Assembly (NCBI GenBank): GCA_965544035.1
Contig: CBEULR010000006.1
Span: 87,682-151,681 of the forward strand
Source of the DNA: CBEULR01 sp965544035
Lineage (GTDB): Bacteria > Bacillota > Desulfotomaculia > Desulfotomaculales > Desulforudaceae
Direction: 5' to 3'
Length of the DNA: 64,000 nucleotides
The position numbers and the translations under genes were made by a program. Positions 7,703-16,979 of the stretch are shown piece after piece (the stretch's first letter is position 1; each line of letters starts with the position of its first letter). Under the pieces are notes generated by a model. It saw only the letters and a list, made by a program, of their open reading frames with translations, was not told where the DNA came from and ran no database searches.

Positions 7703-8533
7703 TCAGCCGGCACCGGCCTTTTTCTTTTTGGCACCTCCGCCTTTACGCCCGGTCTGAACACGCTCCTTCTTCGCCTGTTCGATGCTCGACTTCAATGCCT
7801 CCATCAGATCCACCACCTTCACCGGTTCGGCTTCGGGCGGGCGCACGGCGGCGTCCCCGGCCACCTTGGCGCGGATAACCTCGTTCAGAGCCTCACGCCG
7901 CTTGTCGGTGTACTTCGCCGGATCAAAAGGCGCCGCCAGGTTTTCCACCAGACTCAACGCCATTTTCCGTTCATTGTCGTGGATGCTCACCTGGTAGTCG
8001 AGTTCGGGCAGCAGTTCAGGACGGCGGACCTCATCCGGGTAGAGCATCGTGTCCATCACCAGTACCCGTTCGCTCACCCGCACACAGGCCAGCGTCTCCT
8101 TGCTTCTGATTGCCACCCGGGCTATACCCACTTTACCGCTCTCGCGCATCGCCTGACGCAGGAGTTCGTATACCTTCTGGCCCCCTTCCGCCGGTGCCAA
8201 ATAGTAGGTCTTATCGAAGTACACCGGGTCGATCTCTCCCAGATCAACAAAGTCCAAAAGGGCAATGTTGCGACCTCCCTCCGTCGGAAGCGCGGCCAGA
8301 TCCTCTTCGGTGAGAACTACGTAGCGTCCCTTCTCATATTCATAGCCCCGGACGATATCGTCATGCGCCACCTCCGCTTCACAGTGCGGGCAATACTTCC
8401 GGTACTGGATGGGTGTGTGACACTCCTTGTGCAGCATGTTGAACCTGATGTCTTTTCGTTCGGTCGCCGTGTACAGCTTCACCGGAATGTAAACCAAGCC
8501 GAAAGTCATGGCACCTTTCCAAAGCGGCCTCAA
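7703..8533 (-). CDS. ku: Ku protein, bacterial NHEJ
   Basis: Homodimeric ring protein that binds DNA ends and recruits the LigD-type ligase and polymerase. The beta-barrel core is complete: RPLWKGAMTFGLVYIPVKLY at the start, YCPHC near residue 50, then VVLTEEDLAAL, IDPVYFDKTYYLAP and AIRSKETLACVR. A Lys-rich tail (KGGGAKKKKAGAG) follows, as in many bacterial Ku proteins. The TTG at 8533 is chosen because AAAGGTGG lies just upstream and the family classically starts at (M)RPLWKG. A GTG at 8545 would add four residues but overlaps that ribosome site. The gene is next to spoVR; in B. subtilis Ku and LigD act in spore germination, so a sporulation role is an inference from context. Confidence 0.95.
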   Translation of the reverse strand: MRPLWKGAMTFGLVYIPVKLYTATERKDIRFNMLHKECHTPIQYRKYCPHCEAEVAHDDIVRGYEYEKGRYVVLTEEDLAALPTEGGRNIALLDFVDLGEIDPVYFDKTYYLAPAEGGQKVYELLRQAMRESGKVGIARVAIRSKETLACVRVSERVLVMDTMLYPDEVRRPELLPELDYQVSIHDNERKMALSLVENLAAPFDPAKYTDKRREALNEVIRAKVAGDAAVRPPEAEPVKVVDLMEALKSSIEQAKKERVQTGRKGGGAKKKKAGAG

Positions 8534-8599
8534 TTGCAGCACCACCTTTTCGTTTGGCCATTAGTGTATACGGCGGCGCCCCTTTTTAGCCCGGCCGCC

Positions 8600-9865
8600 T
8601 CACAGATACCGGCGTGCCACGCGCTTTTCTTCCCCCCGATAGGAAAACAGCACCCGCTTCTCATCCAACACCGTTTCCAGATGAACCGGACGGCCCCATA
8701 AGGAGAATACGTACGGCAGCGTACGTTCCAGGTACGGCACATCCAGCTCTACGCCCTCGTAGAGGTGCCGCAGGTACAGTTCACCGCGCCCCTGGAAATC
8801 ACCGCTGACGACGACGATATACGGGTGCCCACAGTTGACCAGACTCTCCACTATCGTGTCACGCACCCGCCGCCAGTCCCTGTCAACCACCCGCCACTCG
8901 TAGCCCACCCGGCGATACAGATACAGATCCAGCTCATCCACCAGTTCGGCGGTCAAGTAGTTTCGAATGAGTGATATGTCATTCTCGTGAGTTCTCACCG
9001 ACCACAATTCGTCTACACCGTACCGCCGCTCAATGTCCTCCAGTATTTTCAGACCAAGCAGGTAGGGATTTATCTTGAAACGAGACGGCACGGTCAGCTC
9101 CGCCTGCATCGCCGCCGCCTCCAGGGTCTGCGCCTCATCCAGATCCATTTCCCGGATCAGGCGCAGGTGCCAGTATGTCGCCCAGCCCTCGTTCAGGATT
9201 TTGGTCTCCATCTGCGGCCAAAAGTACAGCGTTTCCTCACGGATGATCGACAGGATGTCACGCTGCCAGTCTTCAAGGTGACAGCTGTGCTTCATCAGGT
9301 AGAGGAGTATATCCTTCTCGGCCTCTTGCGGGCTGTCATCCCGTTCTCCCCCTCGATGTCCGGCAATAAACCTGTTGGGATCGACGTGTTCCTGGATGGA
9401 CAACACGGCATCAATGAATTTTTCCACCCGTCCGCGCCCGTATACCGCCTCATACGAACGAATCCGCTCGGCCGAGCAGGCCATTGTGTCGAGCATCCTT
9501 CTCGAAGTCGGGCTAAAGTAGATGTTATTCTTGAAAAAATCACTGTGCGCCAGCGTGTGTCCGATAATCAGCCGGTTTTGGATCAGCGAATTTCCTTCCA
9601 GCAGAAACGCGTAGCAGGGGTCGGTATTGATCACCATTTCGTATATCCGGCTCAGGTTAAGATCATACTCGGTCTTGATCCGCTGAAACCCTTTCCCGAA
9701 ACTCCAGTGGGCGAAGCGCGTCGGCATCCCGTAGGCCCCGACACTGTAAATCACCTCGGCCGGACAGATCTCGAAGCGCATATCAAAGAAATCAAGACCT
9801 GCAGCCAGCGCCTTCTCCATAGTCTCTTCGATCACTTCCTCCAATTGTGCTTTTTCATCCCCCAA
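8600..9865 (-). CDS. spoVR: SpoVR family protein
   Basis: Protein of the SpoVR/YcgB family, linked in B. subtilis to spore cortex formation. The 421 residues carry family blocks such as FDMRFEICPAEVIYSVGAYG, PTRFAHWSFGKGF, YEMVINTDPCYAFLLEGNSL, IGHTLAHSDFFKNN, LNEGWATYWH and INPYLLGLKILEDI, at the expected spacing. Length is slightly shorter than B. subtilis SpoVR (about 468). A TTG start follows GGAGGGGGG. PrkA and YhbH, its usual partners in a three-gene cluster (yeaG-yeaH-ycgB in E. coli), are about 4 kb away at 13.7-16.8 kb, separated by unrelated genes. The biochemical activity of the family is unknown. Confidence 0.94.
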   Translation of the reverse strand: MGDEKAQLEEVIEETMEKALAAGLDFFDMRFEICPAEVIYSVGAYGMPTRFAHWSFGKGFQRIKTEYDLNLSRIYEMVINTDPCYAFLLEGNSLIQNRLIIGHTLAHSDFFKNNIYFSPTSRRMLDTMACSAERIRSYEAVYGRGRVEKFIDAVLSIQEHVDPNRFIAGHRGGERDDSPQEAEKDILLYLMKHSCHLEDWQRDILSIIREETLYFWPQMETKILNEGWATYWHLRLIREMDLDEAQTLEAAAMQAELTVPSRFKINPYLLGLKILEDIERRYGVDELWSVRTHENDISLIRNYLTAELVDELDLYLYRRVGYEWRVVDRDWRRVRDTIVESLVNCGHPYIVVVSGDFQGRGELYLRHLYEGVELDVPYLERTLPYVFSLWGRPVHLETVLDEKRVLFSYRGEEKRVARRYL

Positions 9866-9975
9866 TCCGTATCCCCCCTCCGACAGGACGATTCCCTAAT
9901 CCTTATGCCCGGCAATCACAGCGCAACACCACGTCCTGCAAAGAAAAGGGAGCAGGGATTCATCCCTTCAAATGC

Positions 9976-10001
9976 AGAAAGGCCGCGCTTTCCGCACGGC
10001 C
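9976..10001 (-). terminator. Intrinsic terminator after CheW-like gene
   Basis: Minus-strand GGCCGTGC, GGAAA and GCGCGGCC followed by TTTCTGC, 26 bases beyond the stop of the CheW-like gene. Confidence 0.7.
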
Positions 10002-10026
10002 CCAAAGTTGCTGCGACACTTCTCTG

Positions 10027-10422
10027 CTACCCCACACCCCAAGTTGGCTCCTGAAGTTTACCGTTAATCACCCGGTCGACCAAGAGGCCGATCAGACCGG
10101 TGTTCCGCTTAAGCAAGATGATCCTGGTATCAAAACTGTGCGCGGCCCGTTCAACACCGGCGTGCCGGCGGACATCGACCACCTTTACCCGGTGTCCGCG
10201 GTAGACGATCATCCCGTCCGCTTCGCCTGCCGCACCGGCCTGCTCCCCGCAATACTCCCAAAAACGCAGAATCCTGAATACGCTTGACTGGGGAAGCTGG
10301 TACTTCTCGTCACCAACCTCAAACACTACGGCGTTCAGCATAAGACTATTAGCACATCCTTTCGAGGTATGAACAAGCTCCTTTGTTTCGTTAATCATAG
10401 CCCCCAATCCGGGTTCCCACAA
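10027..10422 (-). CDS. CheW-like domain protein
   Basis: Single-domain CheW-type adaptor of 131 residues. The core reads LNAVVFEVGDEKYQLPQSSVFRI, MIVYRGHRVKVVDVRRHAG, TRIILLKRNTGLIGLLVDRV, matching the two five-stranded subdomains of CheW. The start is uncertain; the first 25 residues lack family similarity, and an internal ATG just before LNAVVFEV may be used. No chemotaxis gene lies nearby, so it may be an orphan regulator rather than part of a receptor-CheA array. It ends at its own terminator. Confidence 0.8.
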   Translation of the reverse strand: MWEPGLGAMINETKELVHTSKGCANSLMLNAVVFEVGDEKYQLPQSSVFRILRFWEYCGEQAGAAGEADGMIVYRGHRVKVVDVRRHAGVERAAHSFDTRIILLKRNTGLIGLLVDRVINGKLQEPTWGVG

Positions 10423-10580
10423 GGGGATAAGAAGCTCGAATTCTGTTGAAATAGTGGAGCAGCTGATCTCGGAGTCTCCATAGATTCAGATCCTGAAAGG
10501 CCTCCACCGGGAATGGAAAGGACTTGGGCAGTTAGATGTAGAAGTTGTTAGTTTTACGAGTAACGGAGGCGCCATCAGAC

Positions 10581-11822
10581 GTGAGATCACTCCCGTCACC
10601 GTCTTTATTGCTGGCAGCGGTACTTTTCCTGTCTCTGCTCCCGGGTTTCAGTTTATCGGCTGTTCTCCCCCTGATTGAACAGGACTGGGGAATGCGTCCT
10701 TCGCATTCAGGCATCGTGATGGCCGCCTTTCAGGCCGGCTACATCCTCTCGGCCGTCATCGCCCTGCCCCTGACCGATCGCATAGATGCGCGCCGGATCG
10801 TGCTCTGCGGAGCGGTGATCACCACCGTCAGTCATCTGCTATTCGCACTGGCCAGTCAAGACCCGGTCAGCGGGACCGTTCTCCGGGCACTCGCCGGTGC
10901 CGGCCTGGGCTGCATCTATATGCCCGGACTGCGTGTGGTGTCCCTAACCGACCAACTCCGCGGGCGCGCGGTGGGTTCCTATGTTTCAGCATATCTGTTC
11001 GGCACGGCCGCCTCATTTCTGGCCACCGGTTCCCTTGTGTTGTTGTTCAACTGGCAGCAGACCTACCTGCTGATTTCAATCGTTTGCGGTCTCTCCATCC
11101 CTGTTGCCGTGTACTTGGTCCTGCGTCCCGTAACGACCGCCGTGATTCCCGCAAAGTCAAGGAAAGAAAAAACTGAGCACAAACCCGCGCTGCATTGGCG
11201 GGCGGCCCTGCGCCTGAACCTGCCGGTGTTCCTGATGATTGGCGCATACGTGGCCCATATGTGGGAGTTGTACGGTCTCAGGGCCTGGATGTCGCCCTAC
11301 CTGGCCCATGTCCTGAGTTCGGGATCAGAAACGGCGACCTCCCTCGCAGCCACCATCACCTCGGTCTCCATTCTGTTAAGCGCCGCCGCCGCACCTCTCT
11401 TTGGCTGGTGCTCCGACCGCTTTGGCCGCATTCTCACGGCATCTGCGATCATGCTCGCCAGCGCCGCGTGTTCCTTCAGCTTCGGCTGGCTGTTCGGCGC
11501 TCCCGTCTGGGTGTTGATCGTCATCGGGGCGATATACAGCATCGCCGTTGTTGTCGACTCGCCGATCTTCTCCACCGGCGTGACCGAACTGGCCGATCGT
11601 GAGCGTCTGGGCCGGATGATGGCCTTGCAGACCTTTCTGGGTTATTCGGCAGCCAGCCTTTCATCCATTGTCTTCGGTCTGATCCTGGAATACGCCGACC
11701 CGGCCTTATCTTGGGGTCTGGCCTTTTCGTCGCTGGGGCTCATCGCCCTCATCGGCCCGCTGATGCTGCTGGTGCTCTCCCGCCTGCCTGAAAAAGAACG
11801 CCTCTGCGGCGGGAAGGGCTGA
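10581..11822 (+). CDS. Major facilitator superfamily transporter
   Basis: A 12-helix MFS permease of about 413 residues. The first helix is SLLLAAVLFLSLLPGFSLSAVLPL. The loop 2-3 signature LPLTDRIDARRIVLCGAVI and the matching second-half motif FGWCSDRFGRILTASAIM are present, with a charged cytoplasmic loop (PAKSRKEKTEHK) between the halves. The pattern resembles CynX/NarK-like anion or drug-proton antiporters, but no substrate can be assigned. The GTG at 10581 has GGAGG 11 bases upstream; a TTG at 10545 would add 12 residues without a ribosome site. It converges with pckA. Confidence 0.88.
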   Translation: MRSLPSPSLLLAAVLFLSLLPGFSLSAVLPLIEQDWGMRPSHSGIVMAAFQAGYILSAVIALPLTDRIDARRIVLCGAVITTVSHLLFALASQDPVSGTVLRALAGAGLGCIYMPGLRVVSLTDQLRGRAVGSYVSAYLFGTAASFLATGSLVLLFNWQQTYLLISIVCGLSIPVAVYLVLRPVTTAVIPAKSRKEKTEHKPALHWRAALRLNLPVFLMIGAYVAHMWELYGLRAWMSPYLAHVLSSGSETATSLAATITSVSILLSAAAAPLFGWCSDRFGRILTASAIMLASAACSFSFGWLFGAPVWVLIVIGAIYSIAVVVDSPIFSTGVTELADRERLGRMMALQTFLGYSAASLSSIVFGLILEYADPALSWGLAFSSLGLIALIGPLMLLVLSRLPEKERLCGGKG

Positions 11823-11841
11823 TCAAGCCCGATCGGATCCG

Positions 11842-11882
11842 AAAAAAAAGAGGACACCCGTGTTTCCACAGGTGTCCCCTCA
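11842..11882 (-). terminator. Intrinsic terminator of pckA
   Basis: Minus strand: GAGGGGACACCTGTG, GAAA, CACGGGTGTCCTC then eight T, 22 bases past the pckA stop. Confidence 0.93.
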
Positions 11883-11904
11883 GATACTCCACTGGTGTCC
11901 TCGT

Positions 11905-13476
11905 CTAGACCCTTCCGCTAACCGCAATCTTCTTAAGTTTTACAGGCGCTTCGATTGCCTCACGAATCTCGGGCGCCAGCTCCGGATACTTGGCCAGCCA
12001 CGCCCTACGCTCCTCGCGGAGTTTAGAGTTGCGTGCCTGATACTCCTCATCCGAGTAGTACTGCCGCGGGTCGAGCGGTCTATAGTCAATACCCGGGACC
12101 TCGGTTGGCACCAGATAGCCCCAGTCCGGATCATCCTTCCACTTGATCGTCCCGCGGGCAATCTCTCTCATGATAGTCGTCGAATCCTTGATCGAGATCT
12201 TGACCCCGGCAAACCTGTCACTCTTACCCACACTGCCGGTGTTGAGCAGATAGCACTCCATATTCGGGTTCCGCCGAAGGATTTCCAGGAAGCGGTTGCC
12301 CTCCTGTGATTCAGGGCCGACGATGAACGGATTGGTTCCCACCTGACGCTTGGGCTGACCGGCCTTGGTCGGGTCTCCGGCCGAGGTCTCGATCGATTCA
12401 CCCAGCATGAAGAAGGCCGCCGCCTGTTCGGGATTCAGCTTGGCTACGGCGGGCACCACATCGTCCCGCCGGGTGATAAAGATCACTTTGTCCGCACAGT
12501 CAAGATCAATCCGGTCATCCGTACCCTTGACCTCCGCGCGCTGCACCACCCCGCGTCCGTTAGAGGTCAATTCCGTGTTGTCGAACAGGACGGTGCCGTC
12601 TTCCCGCACCATGATGTTCTCAAAAATGGCACTGGGCAGGGTTGCCGCGTTGTACAGCACGGCCTGCGATTCATCGAGGCCGTCCGTCTTAATGTAGAAG
12701 CCCTTCTCGGTTCCGAAGCAGGAACCGTCCGGATTGAGCATAACCACGTCGTCCTGGCGTATGGCCACTCCCTCATCTCCGGTCAGGCCGTGATCATGCA
12801 TCGTCAGTGTCGTCTTTCCGGTGCCGCTTAGGCCGAAGAGAATGAATCCAACCTCACGCAGCCGGCCTTCCGCGTCCTTCACCCGAATCACCTTGCTGCC
12901 GGCATGCAGACCGATTCCGCCCCTCTTCTTCTGCAGATACATGGCCTTGCGCAAAAATGACTTCTTGCATTCACCGAAGTAATCGGTACCGAGAACATAC
13001 GTCACGCCGGCCTCGGCATGGCAGAAGATAATCCTCTCGGGCCACTCGGGAACAAAGATCGTCATCAGATCGGGCTCATCGTCCCGGTTCACCGGTTCGA
13101 ACAACATAGACTCCCACTGATACGGTATCCGGGCAAACTCTTTCGAAATATAGACGCGGCAGTGGAGACTAAACTCCCCGTTGAGACCCATCCGCCGGTC
13201 CAGCCTGATCAGCTCCCGGTCCCGCAGATAGCGGTGAACTTCATCCGCAATCGCGTTCGCCTTCTCAAGCGGTATCCCGGCCTGATCTACGCCCAGTTCC
13301 ACGCCGTCCTCAACTATATAGGTAAATTTCGCGCTGCGGCTCCGCACCCGGGTGACGTAGCTCGCGCTGCCGTATTCGGTTGTCCGCTCCTCCTGTCGGG
13401 CCAGTGCTCTCATTTCCTCGGAAGATGGATTGTTTAGGATCACCCGTGCTTCGACGGGGCGACGGAAGGGATGCAT
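11905..13476 (-). CDS. pckA: Phosphoenolpyruvate carboxykinase (ATP)
   Basis: Interconverts oxaloacetate + ATP and PEP + CO2 + ADP; in anaerobes it can run either way. The 523-residue protein has the kinase-1a P-loop GLSGTGKT at residues 215-222, metal/substrate residues in FCHAEAGVTYVLGTDYFGECKKS and the kinase-2 DDVV. Further family blocks are ENIMVREDG and VGTNPFIVGPESQEGNRF. Length fits ATP-type enzymes. The ATG follows GGAAAGGAGA. It is monocistronic: a promoter at 13568-13596 and a terminator at 11842-11882 bracket it. The N-terminal 100 residues are more divergent than in the E. coli enzyme, as in other thermophilic/anaerobic Bacillota forms. Confidence 0.95.
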   Translation of the reverse strand: MHPFRRPVEARVILNNPSSEEMRALARQEERTTEYGSASYVTRVRSRSAKFTYIVEDGVELGVDQAGIPLEKANAIADEVHRYLRDRELIRLDRRMGLNGEFSLHCRVYISKEFARIPYQWESMLFEPVNRDDEPDLMTIFVPEWPERIIFCHAEAGVTYVLGTDYFGECKKSFLRKAMYLQKKRGGIGLHAGSKVIRVKDAEGRLREVGFILFGLSGTGKTTLTMHDHGLTGDEGVAIRQDDVVMLNPDGSCFGTEKGFYIKTDGLDESQAVLYNAATLPSAIFENIMVREDGTVLFDNTELTSNGRGVVQRAEVKGTDDRIDLDCADKVIFITRRDDVVPAVAKLNPEQAAAFFMLGESIETSAGDPTKAGQPKRQVGTNPFIVGPESQEGNRFLEILRRNPNMECYLLNTGSVGKSDRFAGVKISIKDSTTIMREIARGTIKWKDDPDWGYLVPTEVPGIDYRPLDPRQYYSDEEYQARNSKLREERRAWLAKYPELAPEIREAIEAPVKLKKIAVSGRV

Positions 13477-13567
13477 CGGTCGTCTCCTTTCCCGGCCAGG
13501 CGGCTCTTGTGAAAACGTGCACAGCGCCGACCTATCGCCTTAGATTGTATACTGTATATTTTAACAC

Positions 13568-13596
13568 ATAATAGCAAAAAGGCGGGCAGAATTCAA
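13568..13596 (-). promoter_or_regulatory. SigmaA-type promoter of pckA
   Basis: Minus strand TTGAAT (13591-13596), a 17-base spacer and TATTAT (13568-13573), about 90 bases before the pckA ATG. This implies an untranslated leader of roughly 80 bases. Confidence 0.6.
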
Positions 13597-13716
13597 CCTA
13601 AACAATTAATTATTTGTTACATTACAGGGGCTATGTCTTATAACGAGGACTGATTTGCTCTAATGTACCTACGAAATAATGCTTTTCGTCATGATTTTCA
13701 AGATAATGGACAGGTT

Positions 13717-14868
13717 TCAGTGATTTTGAGAATGGTAATCGGGCGCCTTAAACAGCGTCTTCAGCGCCCCGTAGATGTCCCTTTTTTCACGGATGACCAC
13801 CGTTGTAAAGTTGGGGCGCCGGATCCCCTGATAGGCCGAACGCAGGGTGCTGGTATAGTAATACGGGCCCTCAATCTCCCCATATCCGACCAGGTTGGCA
13901 TACCCGGCCAGTCTGTTCACCAGTGCCACGCACTGCTCATTGTCCGAGGACAGGTTATCCCCATCCGAGAAATGAAAGGCATAGATGTTGTAATCGTCCG
14001 GCGGGTACCGGTCCTCAATAATCTCGAGTGCCAGCCGGTAAACCGAAGAACAGCGGGTGCCGCCGCTTTCCCCTTTGGTAAAGAACTCGTCCTCGGTGGT
14101 CTCCTTCGCCTCGGTGTGGTGGGCCAGGTAAACGATTTCCACATTCCGGTAGTTGTGCCACAGAAACCGCTTCATCCAGAAAAAGAAAGTCCGGGCAATA
14201 TATTTCTCAAACGGTCCCATCGAACCGGAGGTATCCATCATCGCCAGCACCACGGCAGCAGACTGCGGTTTTTCACTCGTGTCCCAGACCCGGAAACACA
14301 GGTCTTCGGGCGTAATCGAGTGAAACCCCGGGCGGCCCCGCAGGGCGTTCTTCTTAATCACATTAAGAATCGTGCGCCGGCGGTCGATATTGGCGGTGAT
14401 CCCCTTCTTGCGCACGTCCTTAAACTCCAAGCCCTCGGCAGCAAGTTGCGGTTTGGCTTTTTGCTCCAGATGGGGCAGGTGGAGCTCATCGAATATGATT
14501 TCGGAGAGTTCTTCTATGGTGACCTCGGTTTCAAAATAATCAACACCGGGATCGGTCCCCGGTGCACGGTGGTTTCCTTTCCGTCCCGGTCTTTCGCCGG
14601 CCACCAGGTCTCCCGGTTGGCTGTCTCCCGCACCCTGACCGACCAGGTTCCGCTTGTTGTGGTCGAAGCGGAACCGGTACTCCTCGATAGCCCGTACCGG
14701 AACCTTCACCACCTTCCGACCGTCTGAAAGAATGATGCTCTCTTCGCTGATGATGTCCGCCAGGTTGTTTCTGATCGCCTCGCGGACTTTTTCCCGGTGG
14801 CGCTCCTGGTCCAGGTATCCCTTCCGGTGGAGCGACCAGTCCTCCCGACACACGGTAAAGCGGCTCAT
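13717..14868 (-). CDS. yhbH: YhbH/DUF444 family protein
   Basis: Sporulation-associated protein of the YhbH/YeaH family, which is co-conserved with PrkA and SpoVR. The 383 residues have the N-terminal segment SRFTVCREDWSLHRKG, a Gly/Arg-rich linker (residues about 75-105) and a C-terminal von Willebrand A-like domain. Its MIDAS motif DTSGSMG starts near residue 212, and the later HFSDGDNLSSDN carries a second acidic cluster. The ATG at 14868 is chosen because GGGAGGTGGG lies just upstream; an earlier in-frame GTG at 14892 falls inside the repeat array. It follows prkA by about 39 bases made of heptad repeats and is probably co-transcribed with it. Confidence 0.93.
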   Translation of the reverse strand: MSRFTVCREDWSLHRKGYLDQERHREKVREAIRNNLADIISEESIILSDGRKVVKVPVRAIEEYRFRFDHNKRNLVGQGAGDSQPGDLVAGERPGRKGNHRAPGTDPGVDYFETEVTIEELSEIIFDELHLPHLEQKAKPQLAAEGLEFKDVRKKGITANIDRRRTILNVIKKNALRGRPGFHSITPEDLCFRVWDTSEKPQSAAVVLAMMDTSGSMGPFEKYIARTFFFWMKRFLWHNYRNVEIVYLAHHTEAKETTEDEFFTKGESGGTRCSSVYRLALEIIEDRYPPDDYNIYAFHFSDGDNLSSDNEQCVALVNRLAGYANLVGYGEIEGPYYYTSTLRSAYQGIRRPNFTTVVIREKRDIYGALKTLFKAPDYHSQNH

Positions 14869-14873
14869 ATCAA

Positions 14874-14908
14874 CCCACCTCCCACTTCTCACCTCCCGCC
14901 TCCCACAT
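14874..14908. repeat. Heptad array between prkA and yhbH
   Basis: Plus strand 7-mers CCCACCT, CCCACTT, CTCACCT, CCCGCCT, CCCACAT in perfect register. On the coding strand they read GGGAGGT-like and supply the yhbH ribosome binding site. Confidence 0.75.
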
Positions 14909-16800
14909 CACCTGTTCAAGAGACTGCCGATGTACCGCAGCAACTCATTGGCACACACCGGACAGTAGCCGTGCTCCGCAGTTAATTCGGCGCTCACCTG
15001 GTTGATCCGTCTAAGTTGTTCCGCATCGGGTGCGCGGGATGAGGTTGTGATCTTCACCACATCTTTCAAGTCGGTGAACAGCTTGCGCTCAATGGCCTCC
15101 TGCAGGCGTTTGTGGTTCCGGTACTCAAATCGTATCCCACGGCGGGCGTAGCTGGAGAGGCGGATCAGGATTTCCTCACGGAAGCTCCGCTTGGCGTTCT
15201 CAGACACTCCGATCTGCTCCTCGATTGACCGCATCAGTTCTTCGTCGGGTTCGAGTTCCTCATCGGTGATCGGATCGCGCAGGCGTACACCGTTGCAGTA
15301 TGCCTCCAGGTTATCCAGATAGTTGTCGAATATGATTCGGGCCGCTTCTTCGTAAGAGCGCACGAAGGCCTTTTGGACCTCCCGCTTGGCCATCTCATCA
15401 TACTCCCTGCGGACGACGGAAATAATGTTAAGATACCTCTCTCTCTCTTCACGCCCGATGGAGGGATGCTGGTCCAAACCGTCCTTCAAGGCCCGCAACA
15501 CGTCCAGCGCATTCACACATCCCGTTTCACTGCGAATCAGAACCGATGAAAGACGGTTGACGACATACCGCGGATCAACCCCGGTCATGCCTTCGTCCGG
15601 ATCCTCGGCCCGCAGTTCCGGGACGTCCTGCAGACTATAGCCCTCGGTTTCCTCGCCGTCGTAGAGTTTCATCTTGGTCAGGGCGTCAACACCCTTCCGG
15701 GATTCCTTCAGCCGGGACAGTACCGAAAACATCGCCGCCACCCGCAGCGCGTGGGGCGCGATATGCACACCGCGAATATCGCTCTGGCCGATGAGCTTCT
15801 CATAAATCTTGATCTCTTCACTCACCCGGAGATTGTAGGGAATCTTGACCACAATCATCCTGGAAACCAGGGCTTCATTCTTGCGGTTGCTGATAAAGGC
15901 TCTGTATTCGGCCTCGTTCGTATGGGCCACGATGAGTTCATCTGCGGAGATGAGTGCATACCTCCCCGCCTTAAAATTCCCTTCCTGCGACAGGCTCAGG
16001 AGGTTCCACAAAAACTTCTCATCCAGCTTCAAGAGTTCCTGAAACTCCATCAGACCACGGTTGGCGATATTGAGCTCTCCGTCGAAGCGGTAGGCACGGG
16101 GATCGGATTCGGCACCGTATTCGGCAATCGTCGAAAAGTCGATGCTGCCGGTCAGCTCCGCAATATCCTGCGACTTCGGATCGGAAGGAGAAAAAGTGCC
16201 GATCCCGACACGGTTTTCCTCGGAGAGCAGGATGCGCTCGACCGGGACATCTTCAATCCGCCCCTCATACTCGGTCTGGAGGCGCAGGCGACAGGACGGG
16301 CAGAGTTCACCCTCCACCCTCACCCCGTACTCCCTCTCAAAAACGGGACGCAGCTCCCGCGGGATCAGGTGGAGCGGCTCCTCATGCATAGGACATCCCT
16401 TGATCGCGTACACCGCCCCGTCCGGCGTACGGCTGTACTGTTCAAGACCGCGTTTCAGGAGAGTGACCAGGGTTGACTTGCCGCCGCTGACCGGCCCCAT
16501 CAGCAGCAGGATGCGCTTGCGCACATCGAGCCGCCGCGCCGCGGGGTGAAAATAATCCTCAACCAGCCTCTCCAGTGTCTCGTCCAGCCCAAACAGCTCA
16601 CGGTCGAAGAACTTGTATCGTTTAATACCGCCCCTCTCCTCAACACCGGCCGCCCTAATCATATTGTAAATGCGGGAGTGCGCAAGCTGGGTGACCTGCG
16701 GTTTCTCGCGAACCAGTTCCAGATAGTCTGCGAATGAACCTTCCCAGGCCAATTCCTCTTCCTGCCTGCGAAACGATTCCAGGTGTCTGAAGAAGTTCAA
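14908..16800 (-). CDS. prkA: PrkA family serine protein kinase / AAA protein
   Basis: PrkA acts early in sporulation in B. subtilis and has been described as a protein kinase and as an AAA+ protease-like ATPase. The 630 residues show the N-terminal AAA domain with the P-loop GPVSGGKST at 102-110, GCPMHEEPLHLIP, a CPSC pair, IGTFSPSDPKSQDIAELTGS, NRGLMEFQELLKLDEKFL and a helical C-terminal PrkA domain with CPVC near the end. The start is a TTG with GGGGAGGTG five bases upstream. It precedes yhbH in an operon. A hairpin with a T-tract lies about 75 bases upstream (16875-16909), possibly a leader attenuator. Confidence 0.95.
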   Translation of the reverse strand: MNFFRHLESFRRQEEELAWEGSFADYLELVREKPQVTQLAHSRIYNMIRAAGVEERGGIKRYKFFDRELFGLDETLERLVEDYFHPAARRLDVRKRILLLMGPVSGGKSTLVTLLKRGLEQYSRTPDGAVYAIKGCPMHEEPLHLIPRELRPVFEREYGVRVEGELCPSCRLRLQTEYEGRIEDVPVERILLSEENRVGIGTFSPSDPKSQDIAELTGSIDFSTIAEYGAESDPRAYRFDGELNIANRGLMEFQELLKLDEKFLWNLLSLSQEGNFKAGRYALISADELIVAHTNEAEYRAFISNRKNEALVSRMIVVKIPYNLRVSEEIKIYEKLIGQSDIRGVHIAPHALRVAAMFSVLSRLKESRKGVDALTKMKLYDGEETEGYSLQDVPELRAEDPDEGMTGVDPRYVVNRLSSVLIRSETGCVNALDVLRALKDGLDQHPSIGREERERYLNIISVVRREYDEMAKREVQKAFVRSYEEAARIIFDNYLDNLEAYCNGVRLRDPITDEELEPDEELMRSIEEQIGVSENAKRSFREEILIRLSSYARRGIRFEYRNHKRLQEAIERKLFTDLKDVVKITTSSRAPDAEQLRRINQVSAELTAEHGYCPVCANELLRYIGSLLNR

Positions 16801-16874
16801 ACATGCACCTCCCCTGACTCTTATTGCGATCCTCTACACCGGTCTTTAGCCCTAAATATATGCTCCGATACCGC

Positions 16875-16909
16875 GAAAAAGAAGAGCGGCCCCTTCTTCG
16901 GGGTCGCTC
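16875..16909 (-). terminator. Hairpin with U-tract upstream of prkA
   Basis: Minus-strand GAGCGACCCC, GAAGAA, GGGGCCGCTC followed by TTCTTTTTC. It has the form of an intrinsic terminator but precedes prkA with no clear gene before it, so it may attenuate a prkA leader transcript or end a short unannotated RNA. Confidence 0.5.
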
Positions 16910-16979
16910 GACACCAGCTGCGCCGACCGAGATAAGTGGCAAGACCTGACACAAAGCCTATTATGCACCAATAGAGGTG

